Below are positions 6,591 to 11,497 of a DNA stretch of 11,497 nt, piece by piece (within the stretch, counting starts at the first letter, position 1; each line of letters starts with the position of its first letter). The notes below the pieces were generated by a model. That model searched no databases. It worked only from the letters and a program-made list of their open reading frames with translations, and had not been told where the DNA came from. The translations under genes and the position numbers were made by a program. The DNA is from Candidatus Acetothermia bacterium. GTDB taxonomy: Bacteria; Bipolaricaulota; Bipolaricaulia; UBA7950; UBA9294. The stretch spans positions 1 through 11,497 of the forward strand of contig DQCH01000008.1 in the NCBI GenBank assembly GCA_003545155.1, read 5' to 3'.

Positions 6591-7417
6591 CGTGCGATCA
6601 CAAACCTTTCGTGTCCTGCGAGATCCATCTCCGCCCTCGCTTCCACTAGACCAGCTCGATTCAATAGTTCCACGACTCTACCTCCCTGGCCATTGCCGAT
6701 CTCAAGGAGGAGAACTCCACCCGGGTGCATGTGTCCCCGCAGGCCACCCGTTAATGTCTCAATCCTTTCTATTCCACCTCTCCCTCCGTCCAAGGCGATG
6801 CGGGGTTCGTACTGACGCACCTCCGCTGGTACCTTCTCCAACTCCTTCTCTTCTATATATGGTGGATTGGAGACGATTAAGTCAAACGCGTTGCTGATGT
6901 GCTCGAACCAGTCACTCTCCAGAAAGGTGATCCGGTCAAGCACACCGTTTAGCTCAGCGTTTTCGCGTGCTAGGCCTAACGCTTCGGTTGAGAGATCGGC
7001 CGCGGTCACCGTAGCGCGAGGGAGAAACCGGGCCAGGCAGATGGCGATGACGCCCGATCCGGTTCCCAGGTCTAGGCAGGCGATTTCGCGGTTGCGCGGG
7101 GCAAGACGAAGAGCCTGCTCCAGGAGTTGTTCAGTCTCCGGTCGTGGGATAAGCACTTCTTTGCTGACACGAAAACGCAGCCCGAAGAAGGAAACCTCGC
7201 CAATCAAGTACTGCAAGGGAATCCCGGCTCGACGCTGCTTGATTATCTTCCGGAATCGTGTGCGTTCCTCCGCCGTGAGAGGCTTATCCGGGTTCAGATA
7301 GAGGTGTAGGCGGTCAAAACCTAGCGTGTGGGCGAGGAGGGTCTCCGCTTCCAATCGCGGTTGGACGATCCCGGCGTTCTTGAAATAACCTCGTGTCCAA
7401 TTAAGAATTTCGCGCAC
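6581..7417 (-). CDS. prmC: peptide-chain-release-factor glutamine methyltransferase PrmC (HemK)
   Basis: This 278-residue SAM-dependent methyltransferase methylates the Gln of the GGQ motif in class I release factors RF1/RF2, aiding termination. Visible motifs: the N-terminal helical bundle; IPRPETE (90-96), the hinge before the catalytic fold; SAM-binding DLGTGSG (116-122); an acidic strand end at Asp141; and the catalytic NPPY (184-187) in IVSNPPYIEEKEL. A YEPRIALDGG segment (203-212) is also family-typical. Length equals the family norm (~277-290). The start is GTG 7417. An in-frame stop lies shortly upstream and there is no in-frame ATG. Only a weak purine-rich element (AAGTGGA) precedes it, so the start is the least certain part. 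It heads an operon with ftsE and ftsX, with 10-nt overlap to ftsE, rather than following prfA as in many genomes. Confidence 0.95.
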   Translation of the reverse strand: MREILNWTRGYFKNAGIVQPRLEAETLLAHTLGFDRLHLYLNPDKPLTAEERTRFRKIIKQRRAGIPLQYLIGEVSFFGLRFRVSKEVLIPRPETEQLLEQALRLAPRNREIACLDLGTGSGVIAICLARFLPRATVTAADLSTEALGLARENAELNGVLDRITFLESDWFEHISNAFDLIVSNPPYIEEKELEKVPAEVRQYEPRIALDGGRGGIERIETLTGGLRGHMHPGGVLLLEIGNGQGGRVVELLNRAGLVEARAEMDLAGHERFVIARCP

Positions 7418-7464
7418 GGTCCACTTGGCGTCCAGCGTCGTCCCCCCCTCATCTCAGGCAACCG

Positions 7465-7492
7465 TTGAACAGCCGATTTTACTGTATACAAT
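7465..7492 (+). promoter_or_regulatory. upstream promoter P1 of the yacL-ispD operon
   Basis: TTGAAC (7465-7470) and TACAAT (7487-7492) have a 16-bp spacer. The -10 lies in ACTGTATACAAT (7481-7492), which recurs with one change at 7519-7530 in promoter P2. Transcription would start near 7499. Confidence 0.4.
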
Positions 7493-7516
7493 AGCAGAAT
7501 CTTGCGGCGAAGTCAA
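7488..7516 (-). promoter_or_regulatory. promoter of the prmC-ftsEX operon
   Basis: On the minus strand TTGACT (7516-7511) and TATTGT (7493-7488) are separated by 17 bp. The predicted start near 7481 gives a leader of about 64 nt before the prmC GTG. Its -10 overlaps that of plus-strand P1, so the two directions probably compete for polymerase. Confidence 0.45.
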
Positions 7517-7530
7517 GCACTGTATATAAT
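7502..7530 (+). promoter_or_regulatory. main promoter P2 of the yacL-ispD operon
   Basis: TTGCGG (7502-7507), a 17-bp spacer and a perfect TATAAT (7525-7530) form the best promoter in the window. Transcription would start near 7537, about 60 nt ahead of the chosen start at 7597. Confidence 0.6.
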
Positions 7531-7584
7531 CAACGTTGAAGGAACTAAATGGAGAGACGAGAGAGGGATCTTGGTCAATCGATC

Positions 7585-7593
7585 AGAGGAGGA
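7585..7593 (+). promoter_or_regulatory. Shine-Dalgarno deciding the yacL-like start
   Basis: AGAGGAGGA lies four bases before ATG 7597. The in-frame ATG at 7549 has only GAAGGA (7538-7543), and starting there would add 16 charged residues ahead of the first membrane helix. The strong site and the family's usual N-terminus favour 7597. Confidence 0.6.
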
Positions 7594-7596
7594 ATC

Positions 7597-8649
7597 ATGT
7601 CCAATCTTTCATTCTTCCTTATTTTAACTGTAGCAGGAGCAGTGACCGCGGTTGGTCACGGACTCATCCCCATAGTGGGATCAGTCCCGGGGTGGGTGAT
7701 GAATCTGGTGGTGGGGGGGGCGGCAGGTGGCACTCTGGCCGGAGTATTGCTTCTTGGTTCAAGGAAGCTTAAGTCGGAACTGGAGAAGGAGGGAGTGGAG
7801 ACGCGCTTGGCGAATAGCCTCCTGTTAGGATTTGTCGCATCTGGAATTGGAGCGATTCTCTACCTCGCTATCGGAGGTATCTTCGCGGCTGGCGTGGGCG
7901 TGCGGATCGCGCAAGGAAGCGTCCTTGCTGGGAGCCTCCTTCTTGGCCTATATGCTGGTTACGGGCTCGAAAGGCCCATCTTGGGGGTAGGAAAATCCAG
8001 GTTTGTCACGCATCGGTCCCACAAGAATGGGGCGACGGCGAGCAAGGTCCTCGATACGAGCGTGATCATTGACGGTCGGATCGGCGACCTTCTACGGACC
8101 GGTTTCCTTGAAGGGGAGATTGTCGTTCCCGAGTTCGTTTTAGCCGAACTGCAGAATATTGCAGATTCATCAAATAGCCTACGCCGGCGCAAGGGACGAC
8201 GCGGGCTGGAGGTTCTCCATGAATTGATGGAGGATGATTCTGTTGATCTCCGCGTTTCCTCTCAGGACTACTTATCCATCAAGGAAGTCGATCGAAAGTT
8301 GATTCGTCTGGTGAAGGAGAAGAGTGGGGCACTGATCACCACCGACTACAATCTTAACCGGGTAGCGCAGGTGGAGGGAGTGAAGATCTTAAATATCAAT
8401 GAACTCGCCAACGCGGTTAAGCCGCGGTTCATCCCTGGGGAGGAGATCACAGTGGAGGTGATCGACCGCGGGGAAGAGATCGGTCAAGGGGTTGGTTACC
8501 TCGACGATGGCACGATGGTTGTGGTGGAAAATGGCCGCCGCCATATCGGCCGTAAGATCAAGACAACCGTCAAGAGCACCCTGCAAACCGAAGCGGGGAG
8601 GATGCTGTTCGTCGAGCCTGTTGGAGAACCTCCCCGATGGGGGCGATGA
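7597..8649 (+). CDS. membrane-anchored PIN-TRAM domain protein (YacL-like)
   Basis: This protein has 350 residues from the chosen start (366 if ATG 7549 is used). Four or so N-terminal membrane helices (~3-125) are followed by a cytosolic PIN nuclease-fold domain (~149-270). Acidic metal ligands sit in VLDTSVIIDGR (Asp153), VLAELQ (Glu184), EVDRKL (Asp232) and ITTDYN (Asp250). A C-terminal TRAM domain (~280-340: GEEITVEVIDRGEEIGQG onward) is likely nucleic-acid binding. This architecture matches Bacillus YacL and its relatives, putative membrane-tethered RNases whose cellular substrate is unsettled. All four PIN acidic residues are present, so it should be metal-competent. It is the first gene of the operon with the lipoprotein (12-nt gap) and ispD; yacL next to ispD is also the Firmicutes arrangement, supporting the identification. 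Confidence 0.92.
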   Translation: MSNLSFFLILTVAGAVTAVGHGLIPIVGSVPGWVMNLVVGGAAGGTLAGVLLLGSRKLKSELEKEGVETRLANSLLLGFVASGIGAILYLAIGGIFAAGVGVRIAQGSVLAGSLLLGLYAGYGLERPILGVGKSRFVTHRSHKNGATASKVLDTSVIIDGRIGDLLRTGFLEGEIVVPEFVLAELQNIADSSNSLRRRKGRRGLEVLHELMEDDSVDLRVSSQDYLSIKEVDRKLIRLVKEKSGALITTDYNLNRVAQVEGVKILNINELANAVKPRFIPGEEITVEVIDRGEEIGQGVGYLDDGTMVVVENGRRHIGRKIKTTVKSTLQTEAGRMLFVEPVGEPPRWGR

Positions 8650-8661
8650 AAGGAGGGGAGA

Positions 8662-9156
8662 TTGAAGAAGCCAATGCTCGTTGGACTTTGTACGATAATT
8701 CTTCTTCTATGGATCACAGGCTGTTCTTTTCTTCAGCAAAAGGGGCCGGAGATTGCAAACTGGGAACCGGCGCTCTCGCCGGATGGTACAACCATCGCGT
8801 TTGAGTCCCCTGGTGAAAAGGGATTAGAGATTTACACACGCGACCTTGAAAACGGAGAAACAACACAATTGACAAAAAATGAAGTGGACGACTGGTCCCC
8901 TAGTTGGTCGCCTCAAGGAGATCGGATTGTCTTCGTATCCAATCGGGAGAAGAATGTGGATTTATACGTGATTGAGCTTGAAGGCTTTGCAGTGACCCGT
9001 CTGACTACGCACGAGGGGAATGAAGTCAATCCGTGCTGGGGAGCAAATGATAAGATCTTGTTCAACTCTGACCGCTCCGATATCTGGGAGATTTACATGG
9101 TTGACCCATACGGGCAGGACCTGATTAAGGTGACGGAGACCACTGCTTCCGAGTAG
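8662..9156 (+). CDS. TolB/PD40-type beta-propeller lipoprotein
   Basis: The product is 164 residues. The start is TTG 8662, preceded at five bases by AGGAGG (8651-8656); the next ATG is only four codons on. A type II signal peptide is clear: KK at 2-3, hydrophobic core 6-17, lipobox ITGC with lipidated Cys21. The rest is three WD40-like PD40 repeats with the characteristic SPDG/SPQG and W(S)P turns: WEPALSPDGTTIAFES (~34-49), WSPSWSPQGDRIVFVSNR (~75-92) and a diverged NPCWGANDKILFNSDR (~119-134). PD40 repeats also form the TolB propeller. Three repeats make half a propeller, so the protein may dimerise or be an open fragment-like form. Role unknown; a periplasmic or surface protein-binding scaffold is inferred. 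Its position between the yacL-like gene and ispD, spaced 12 and 22 nt, means co-transcription with both. Confidence 0.85.
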   Translation: MKKPMLVGLCTIILLLWITGCSFLQQKGPEIANWEPALSPDGTTIAFESPGEKGLEIYTRDLENGETTQLTKNEVDDWSPSWSPQGDRIVFVSNREKNVDLYVIELEGFAVTRLTTHEGNEVNPCWGANDKILFNSDRSDIWEIYMVDPYGQDLIKVTETTASE

Positions 9157-9178
9157 AAAGAGGGAGCACAAAGGACGG

Positions 9179-9862
9179 ATGGAGCCGAGGGTTACGGCCG
9201 TTCTCCTTGCTGCCGGTAAAGGGACAAGGGTCGGAGCAAGGCAGAATAAAGTCTACCTTGCGATTGCTGGTCGACCTCTCCTCTCCTATGCATTGGCTCC
9301 GTTCATCGAGTCTCCATCCATCGATCAGATCGTCCTCGTTGTTGGTGCAGGTGAGGAGGAGCGGGCAGCCACGCTCGTTGCGGAGGCTGCAAAGGTGGTC
9401 CAGATTGTCCATGGTGGGGTGCGGCGGCAGGACTCCGCCCTTATCGGGGTGAAGGCGGCCGAGGGAAGGATTGTTCTTATCCACGACGTGGCACGGCCGT
9501 TTCCGAGCCGGGCACTGATCGATCGCGTGGTTGAGGGGGCATGCAAGCACGGAGCGTGCGTGCCGGTGATCCCGGCAGTGGACACGCTCCGCCACCGAGA
9601 TCAAGACGGCTTTCTCCTTTGCCGATCAATCGAGCGCGAAGGGCTCCTGCAGATGCAGACCCCGCAGGGTTTCGAGCGGGGGTTGATTTACCGCTGTCTT
9701 GAGGCAAGTGATAAGACGTATACCGATGATGCAGGGGCGGTGCTGGCGAAGGGTATACCGGTGTGGACCGTCTCCGGCGAGCCGACCAACCTTAAGGTGA
9801 CAACTGAAGCGGACCTCGCCCTTGCTGAGGCGATTGCCTCCTACATGATCAGTGGTAGATGA
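9179..9862 (+). CDS. ispD: 2-C-methyl-D-erythritol 4-phosphate cytidylyltransferase IspD
   Basis: This 227-residue enzyme couples MEP with CTP to give CDP-ME in the non-mevalonate isoprenoid pathway (cytosolic). All family motifs are present: nucleotide-binding LLAAGKGTRVG (9-19) with Lys24; GGVRRQDS (79-86); HDVARPF (102-108); VDTL with Thr136; an Arg at 153 before QTPQGF (160-165), equivalent to the MEP-binding Arg157 of the E. coli enzyme; YTDDA (181-185); and NLKVTT (204-209) with Lys206. Length is the family norm (225-236). AAAGGA precedes the ATG by a few bases. It is last in the operon with the PIN-TRAM protein and the lipoprotein. IspF, which often follows or is fused to IspD, is not here. 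No obvious terminator follows before the next promoter at 9894. Confidence 0.97.
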   Translation: MEPRVTAVLLAAGKGTRVGARQNKVYLAIAGRPLLSYALAPFIESPSIDQIVLVVGAGEEERAATLVAEAAKVVQIVHGGVRRQDSALIGVKAAEGRIVLIHDVARPFPSRALIDRVVEGACKHGACVPVIPAVDTLRHRDQDGFLLCRSIEREGLLQMQTPQGFERGLIYRCLEASDKTYTDDAGAVLAKGIPVWTVSGEPTNLKVTTEADLALAEAIASYMISGR

Positions 9863-9893
9863 CGGCTCTCGATCGATAGGGTAGCGCCCTTGT

Positions 9894-9922
9894 TTGCCGG
9901 ACTGGGAGAATGTGGCTAGAAT
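9894..9922 (+). promoter_or_regulatory. promoter of the secreted-protein gene
   Basis: TTGCCG (9894-9899) and TAGAAT (9917-9922) are separated by exactly 17 bp. Transcription would start near 9929, followed by a strong GAGGAGG ribosome site (9943-9949) seven bases before ATG 9957. This makes 9957, not the in-frame TTG at 9894, the start. Confidence 0.55.
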
Positions 9923-9956
9923 GTTATTAACTTTTTTAGCTCGAGGAGGTTATTCG

Positions 9957-10640
9957 ATGACGAAGATCAGGGTTGCGTGTGTGGTGCTCGCGGTGGTTTT
10001 GTTCTCCCTGTCTAGTGCGGCGCTTGCTGGAGGAGTAGAAGCAGTTTTCTATGAGGCTGGCACAATGACGGTAGGGATGTTCACTAACACAGTTGGAGCG
10101 GCGGTGACCGGGCTGCACATCGAGTTCGATCGAGAGGTGACGATTGTCAACAAGGTGGAATTCGGGGGTTATCTCCCCCTCCTTGGTGAGCTTACCGGTA
10201 CTGCCTTTGACTTCGCTGGTGGGGGACTGGTCGCTAGCGGAACGGTAGAACTCGACTGGGAGCCGGTAGAGGCCAGGCCCATCCTCATTATGTGGATGGC
10301 TGGGGAGCGCCCAACCGGCACGCCTTACTTCACGACGGTGGAGATGCTGGGGTGGCTTCTGGGAGAGGGAATTGTGCATATGCGGGAGGCGAATCCGGAA
10401 CTACTGGCGGCAGCGTTTGAGCAATTCTTTGCCACCAATGCGGAATTTTTCGGCGCACTCGAGGAATCCCTGGGGATGTCGCTTCAAGAGTCACTCATGC
10501 CGATCATCATGGCCGCTCCGGCTGAGGCGATTGCGAACTTCTTTAACACCATCATCGGGATGCTCGGGGTGACGACACTGGACGAAGTTTTGCAGGGAGA
10601 TGTCGACTTCTCCGCCCTCTTTGCGCTCCTTGGACTGTAG
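9957..10640 (+). CDS. secreted protein of unknown function (beta-rich N-terminal domain, helical C-terminus)
   Basis: The product is 227 residues. A textbook Sec signal peptide (K3, R5, hydrophobic core 6-19) ends in AALA, with cleavage expected after Ala24. The mature N-terminal half (~25-107) alternates short hydrophobic and polar stretches with many Gly and Thr (AAVTGLHIEFDREVTI, TAFDFAGGG, GTVELDWEPVEARP). It looks like a beta-sandwich, Ig-like secreted domain. The C-terminal ~110 residues are acidic and helical, containing Ala/Glu/Phe amphipathic segments (NPELLAAAFEQFFATNAEFF) and a hydrophobic end (FSALFALLGL). There is no lipobox, wall-anchor motif or catalytic motif. I do not recognise the family. 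Gene-specific promoter, strong SD and a following hairpin suggest a well-expressed, mainly monocistronic unit. The next gene also encodes a signal-bearing protein, so the two may act together. Confidence 0.8.
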   Translation: MTKIRVACVVLAVVLFSLSSAALAGGVEAVFYEAGTMTVGMFTNTVGAAVTGLHIEFDREVTIVNKVEFGGYLPLLGELTGTAFDFAGGGLVASGTVELDWEPVEARPILIMWMAGERPTGTPYFTTVEMLGWLLGEGIVHMREANPELLAAAFEQFFATNAEFFGALEESLGMSLQESLMPIIMAAPAEAIANFFNTIIGMLGVTTLDEVLQGDVDFSALFALLGL

Positions 10641-11040
10641 GGCAAGCGGGGGAGGCTTTAGCCTCCCCCGACTTCCCTTTATCAAAAAAACGCTCCTTGC
10701 AGGAGGCTTCCTCCTCGCTTTTGGGGTCCCTTGTATGGCTCAGTCGACCGAGGGGACACCGGACGTCTCTTCAGCGCAGGAGATCATTGATCAGCTGCTC
10801 GCGTTTATCTACAGCCTGGGTCACCTGATTGGGCAAGGGATCGTTCGGTTGGTGGCAACGATCCTTCCCTCGATGCCGGTTCCGAGTGAGCTGGTAGATC
10901 CGATCGGTCTCCTCGCTATTCTCACGATCTTCCTCGCCGTAGCGACGATCGCCAAGAAGCTCGTTTGGATCGTGGTAATCGCCGGCTGGGCTCTCATCCT
11001 CATCCGGCTGATCATGGTGATCGTTCAGAACTACCTGTAG
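10600..11040 (+). CDS. small membrane protein with signal-like N-terminus, unknown function; start uncertain
   Basis: The reading frame is real in its C-terminal ~120 codons. FIKKTLLAGGFLLAFGV followed by PCMAQ (~27-48) looks like a signal peptide with cleavage near CMA or MAQ. A short polar segment and an amphipathic stretch (LLAFIYSLGHLIGQGIVRL) follow. A hydrophobic C-terminal half (~100-146) then forms two membrane helices separated by KK, ending VIVQNYL. No family is recognised. The start is unresolved. ATG 10600 lies inside the preceding gene with GGGAG directly adjacent. TTG 10621 and TTG 10630 also overlap it. From all of these the strong hairpin 10647-10670 would be translated. The signal peptide proper begins around an ATC codon (10681), a rare initiator, and ATG 10735 would delete the signal. 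The longest frame is given. Confidence 0.65.
   Translation: MSTSPPSLRSLDCRASGGGFSLPRLPFIKKTLLAGGFLLAFGVPCMAQSTEGTPDVSSAQEIIDQLLAFIYSLGHLIGQGIVRLVATILPSMPVPSELVDPIGLLAILTIFLAVATIAKKLVWIVVIAGWALILIRLIMVIVQNYL
10647..10680 (+). terminator. strong hairpin after the secreted-protein gene, terminator-like
   Basis: CGGGGGAGGC (10647-10656), loop TTTA and GCCTCCCCCG (10661-10670) form a perfect 10-bp GC-rich stem seven bases after the stop of the secreted-protein gene. The following ten bases, ACTTCCCTTT, are T-rich but not a clean U-tract. It may terminate fully, attenuate, or mainly protect the upstream mRNA 3' end while letting polymerase continue into the small membrane protein gene. Confidence 0.6.
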
Positions 11041-11291
11041 GCTACAGACCCTTTTACTCGCTCTGGAGAAAGTGGGTAGGCATTGACCGCCGCGCCGAGC
11101 GCGTGGGCCACCGCGCGGGAGACAGCGGTGTGGGAGGCTATTAAGGGAACCTTTGTTCGTCACTCTCCACTGAGGTTGATGCGGTGCCCCTTACCGTTAG
11201 CCAAGCACTTATCGGAGAGTACTGCAACATAAGGGCCAGCTCCGCTTAGTGACCCTGCAGCTTGCTGCGGGGTTCTTTTCTGTGCTATAGC
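11031..11291 (-). pseudogene. minus-strand relic frame with one internal TGA, molybdenum-hydroxylase-like C-terminus
   Basis: On the minus strand one frame runs 43 codons (11291-11163), meets TGA at 11162-11160, then continues 42 codons to TAG at 11033-11031 inside the end of the neighbouring gene. The second part contains VPLIASHTAVSRAVAHALG and NAYPLSPERV. This resembles the C-terminal helix and 'LPLTPERV' ending of xanthine-dehydrogenase/CoxL-family large subunits. The first part ends in LSGE, where a GE(G) motif would be expected, so GGA to TGA could explain the stop. The rest of the first part does not clearly match that family. There is no start signal. Treat as a decayed 3' end or a chance frame. 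Confidence 0.3.
11252..11280 (+). terminator. Rho-independent terminator upstream of the SDR gene
   Basis: ACCCTGCAG (11252-11260), loop CTTG and CTGCGGGGT (11265-11273) form a 9-bp stem with one G-U pair, directly followed by TCTTTTC (11274-11280). It lies about 210 bp after the small membrane protein gene and before the SDR promoter, so it would insulate the two units. Confidence 0.6.
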
Positions 11292-11307
11292 TCAGTGAGG
11301 AGGGGCC

Positions 11308-11336
11308 TTGACAGAAGAAGCTAGCAAGACTACATT
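11308..11336 (+). promoter_or_regulatory. promoter of the SDR gene
   Basis: TTGACA (11308-11313, perfect consensus), a 17-bp spacer and TACATT (11331-11336). Transcription should begin near 11343, within the inverted repeat 11338-11360, giving a short leader of ~30 nt. Confidence 0.6.
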
Positions 11337-11337
11337 T

Positions 11338-11360
11338 CGACAGAAAAACAGTTTCTGTTG
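11338..11360 (+). promoter_or_regulatory. inverted repeat at the transcription start: candidate operator or 5' hairpin
   Basis: CGACAGAAA (11338-11346), five-base spacer AACAG, and TTTCTGTTG (11352-11360) pair over nine positions with one G-T. It begins one base past the -10 box and ends at the ribosome site AGGAG (11361-11365). The core ACAGAAA/TTTCTGT half-site also occurs as TTTCTGT at 11277-11283 and ACAGAAG at 11311-11317, overlapping the -35. This favours a protein-bound operator over a simple mRNA hairpin. Confidence 0.45.
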
Positions 11361-11374
11361 AGGAGATCAAATAG

Positions 11375-11497
11375 ATGACAGAAAAGCGGGATCTTGTGGG
11401 GAAGGTGGCGGTGATCACCGGAGGGGGATCGGGGATCGGCCTTGGCTGTGCGCGCTACTTGGCTGAAGCTGGGGCGCAGGTAGTGATCATCGATGTC
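11375..11497 (+). CDS. N-terminal fragment of a short-chain dehydrogenase/reductase (SDR)
   Basis: Forty-one codons from ATG 11375 run off the window end. The sequence LVGKVAVITGGGSGIGLG shows the SDR Rossmann-fold dinucleotide motif TGxxxGIG (TGGGSGIG at ~15-22), followed by the first helix (CARYLAEAGA) and second strand (VVIIDV). The Asp ending that strand (Asp40) is the residue that usually selects NAD(H) over NADP(H). Substrate cannot be inferred, since the catalytic Ser-Tyr-Lys region is beyond the window. AGGAG (11361-11365) is nine bases upstream. The gene has its own near-consensus promoter with a palindrome at the transcription start, so it is probably regulated and may lead an operon. 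Confidence 0.9.
   Translation, partial: MTEKRDLVGKVAVITGGGSGIGLGCARYLAEAGAQVVIIDV

Noticed and set aside
7549..7596. Upstream ATG 7549 as the yacL-like start
   Set aside because: GAAGGA precedes it, so it is possible, but it adds 16 charged residues before the first membrane helix, while ATG 7597 has a much stronger ribosome site.
11101..11115. T-box-like sequence GTGGGCCACCGCG
   Set aside because: Similar to the T-box bulge GGTGGNACCGCG but with extra bases; no Stem I or specifier structure seen, and the downstream gene is an SDR, not an aminoacyl-tRNA synthetase or amino-acid gene. The downstream terminator alone is not enough.
10771..11163. 130-codon minus-strand frame
   Set aside because: Mostly antisense to the small membrane protein gene; peptide is low-complexity charged and Arg-rich, typical of a shadow frame.
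11282..11300. tRNA-like start (GCTATAGCTCAGT)
   Set aside because: Resembles the acceptor/D-arm of a tRNA-Ala, but no anticodon or T-arm (GTTCGA) follows and the region carries the SDR promoter.
1..11497. CRISPR arrays, insertion sequences, phage genes, rRNA
   Set aside because: No regularly spaced repeats, transposase motifs, terminal inverted repeats, integrase or rRNA-like sequence were seen on either strand.

Overview
The window (about 11.5 kb, mid-50s % GC by eye) is ordinary-density bacterial chromosome. It contains FtsEX, PrmC, a YacL-type PIN/TRAM protein, IspD, Sec-type signal peptides and a lipobox lipoprotein. No plasmid, phage, IS, CRISPR, tRNA or rRNA signal was found. Together with two secreted proteins I cannot place in a family, this suggests an uncultivated, deep-branching bacterium. 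Bipolaricaulota/Acetothermia-like is a guess, not a demonstration.

Region 1 (1-4807) looks like an envelope-lipid neighbourhood. It holds the start of a membrane protein (1-108, minus), a tiny coupled reading frame (127-213, minus), a sulfatase/alkaline-phosphatase-superfamily hydrolase with Thr at the usual Cys/Ser position (210-1778, minus), a condensation-domain-like acyltransferase (1837-3303, plus) and an LPG-synthase-TM/UPF0104 membrane protein (3770-4807, plus). About 470 bp between the last two appears to be decayed coding DNA ending in a sulfatase-like tail. Two of these genes have good promoters whose -10 box lies 6-9 bp before the start codon, suggesting leaderless transcripts.

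Region 2 (5089-7417, minus) is a tight operon prmC-ftsE-ftsX with overlapping genes (10 nt, then ATGA). FtsE keeps Walker A, Q-loop, Walker B and D-loop but lacks a recognisable LSGGQ signature and has Arg in place of the H-loop His.

Region 3 (7597-9862, plus) is a yacL-like PIN/TRAM gene, a PD40 beta-propeller lipoprotein and ispD. The yacL-ispD order is known from Firmicutes; the lipoprotein is an insertion into it. Regions 2 and 3 diverge from a compact shared promoter region carrying two near-identical 12-mers.

Region 4 (9894-11040, plus) has its own promoter and encodes two exported or membrane proteins of unknown function, separated by a strong hairpin whose relation to the second gene's start is unclear. 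A 334-bp gap follows. It holds a second terminator, a minus-strand relic frame with one internal stop, a consensus-like promoter and a set of TTTCTGT half-sites. The start of an SDR-family oxidoreductase gene runs off the window end.

No complete undescribed multi-gene system is evident. The best leads are the divergent FtsE, the half-site array before the SDR gene, and the unknown secreted pair.
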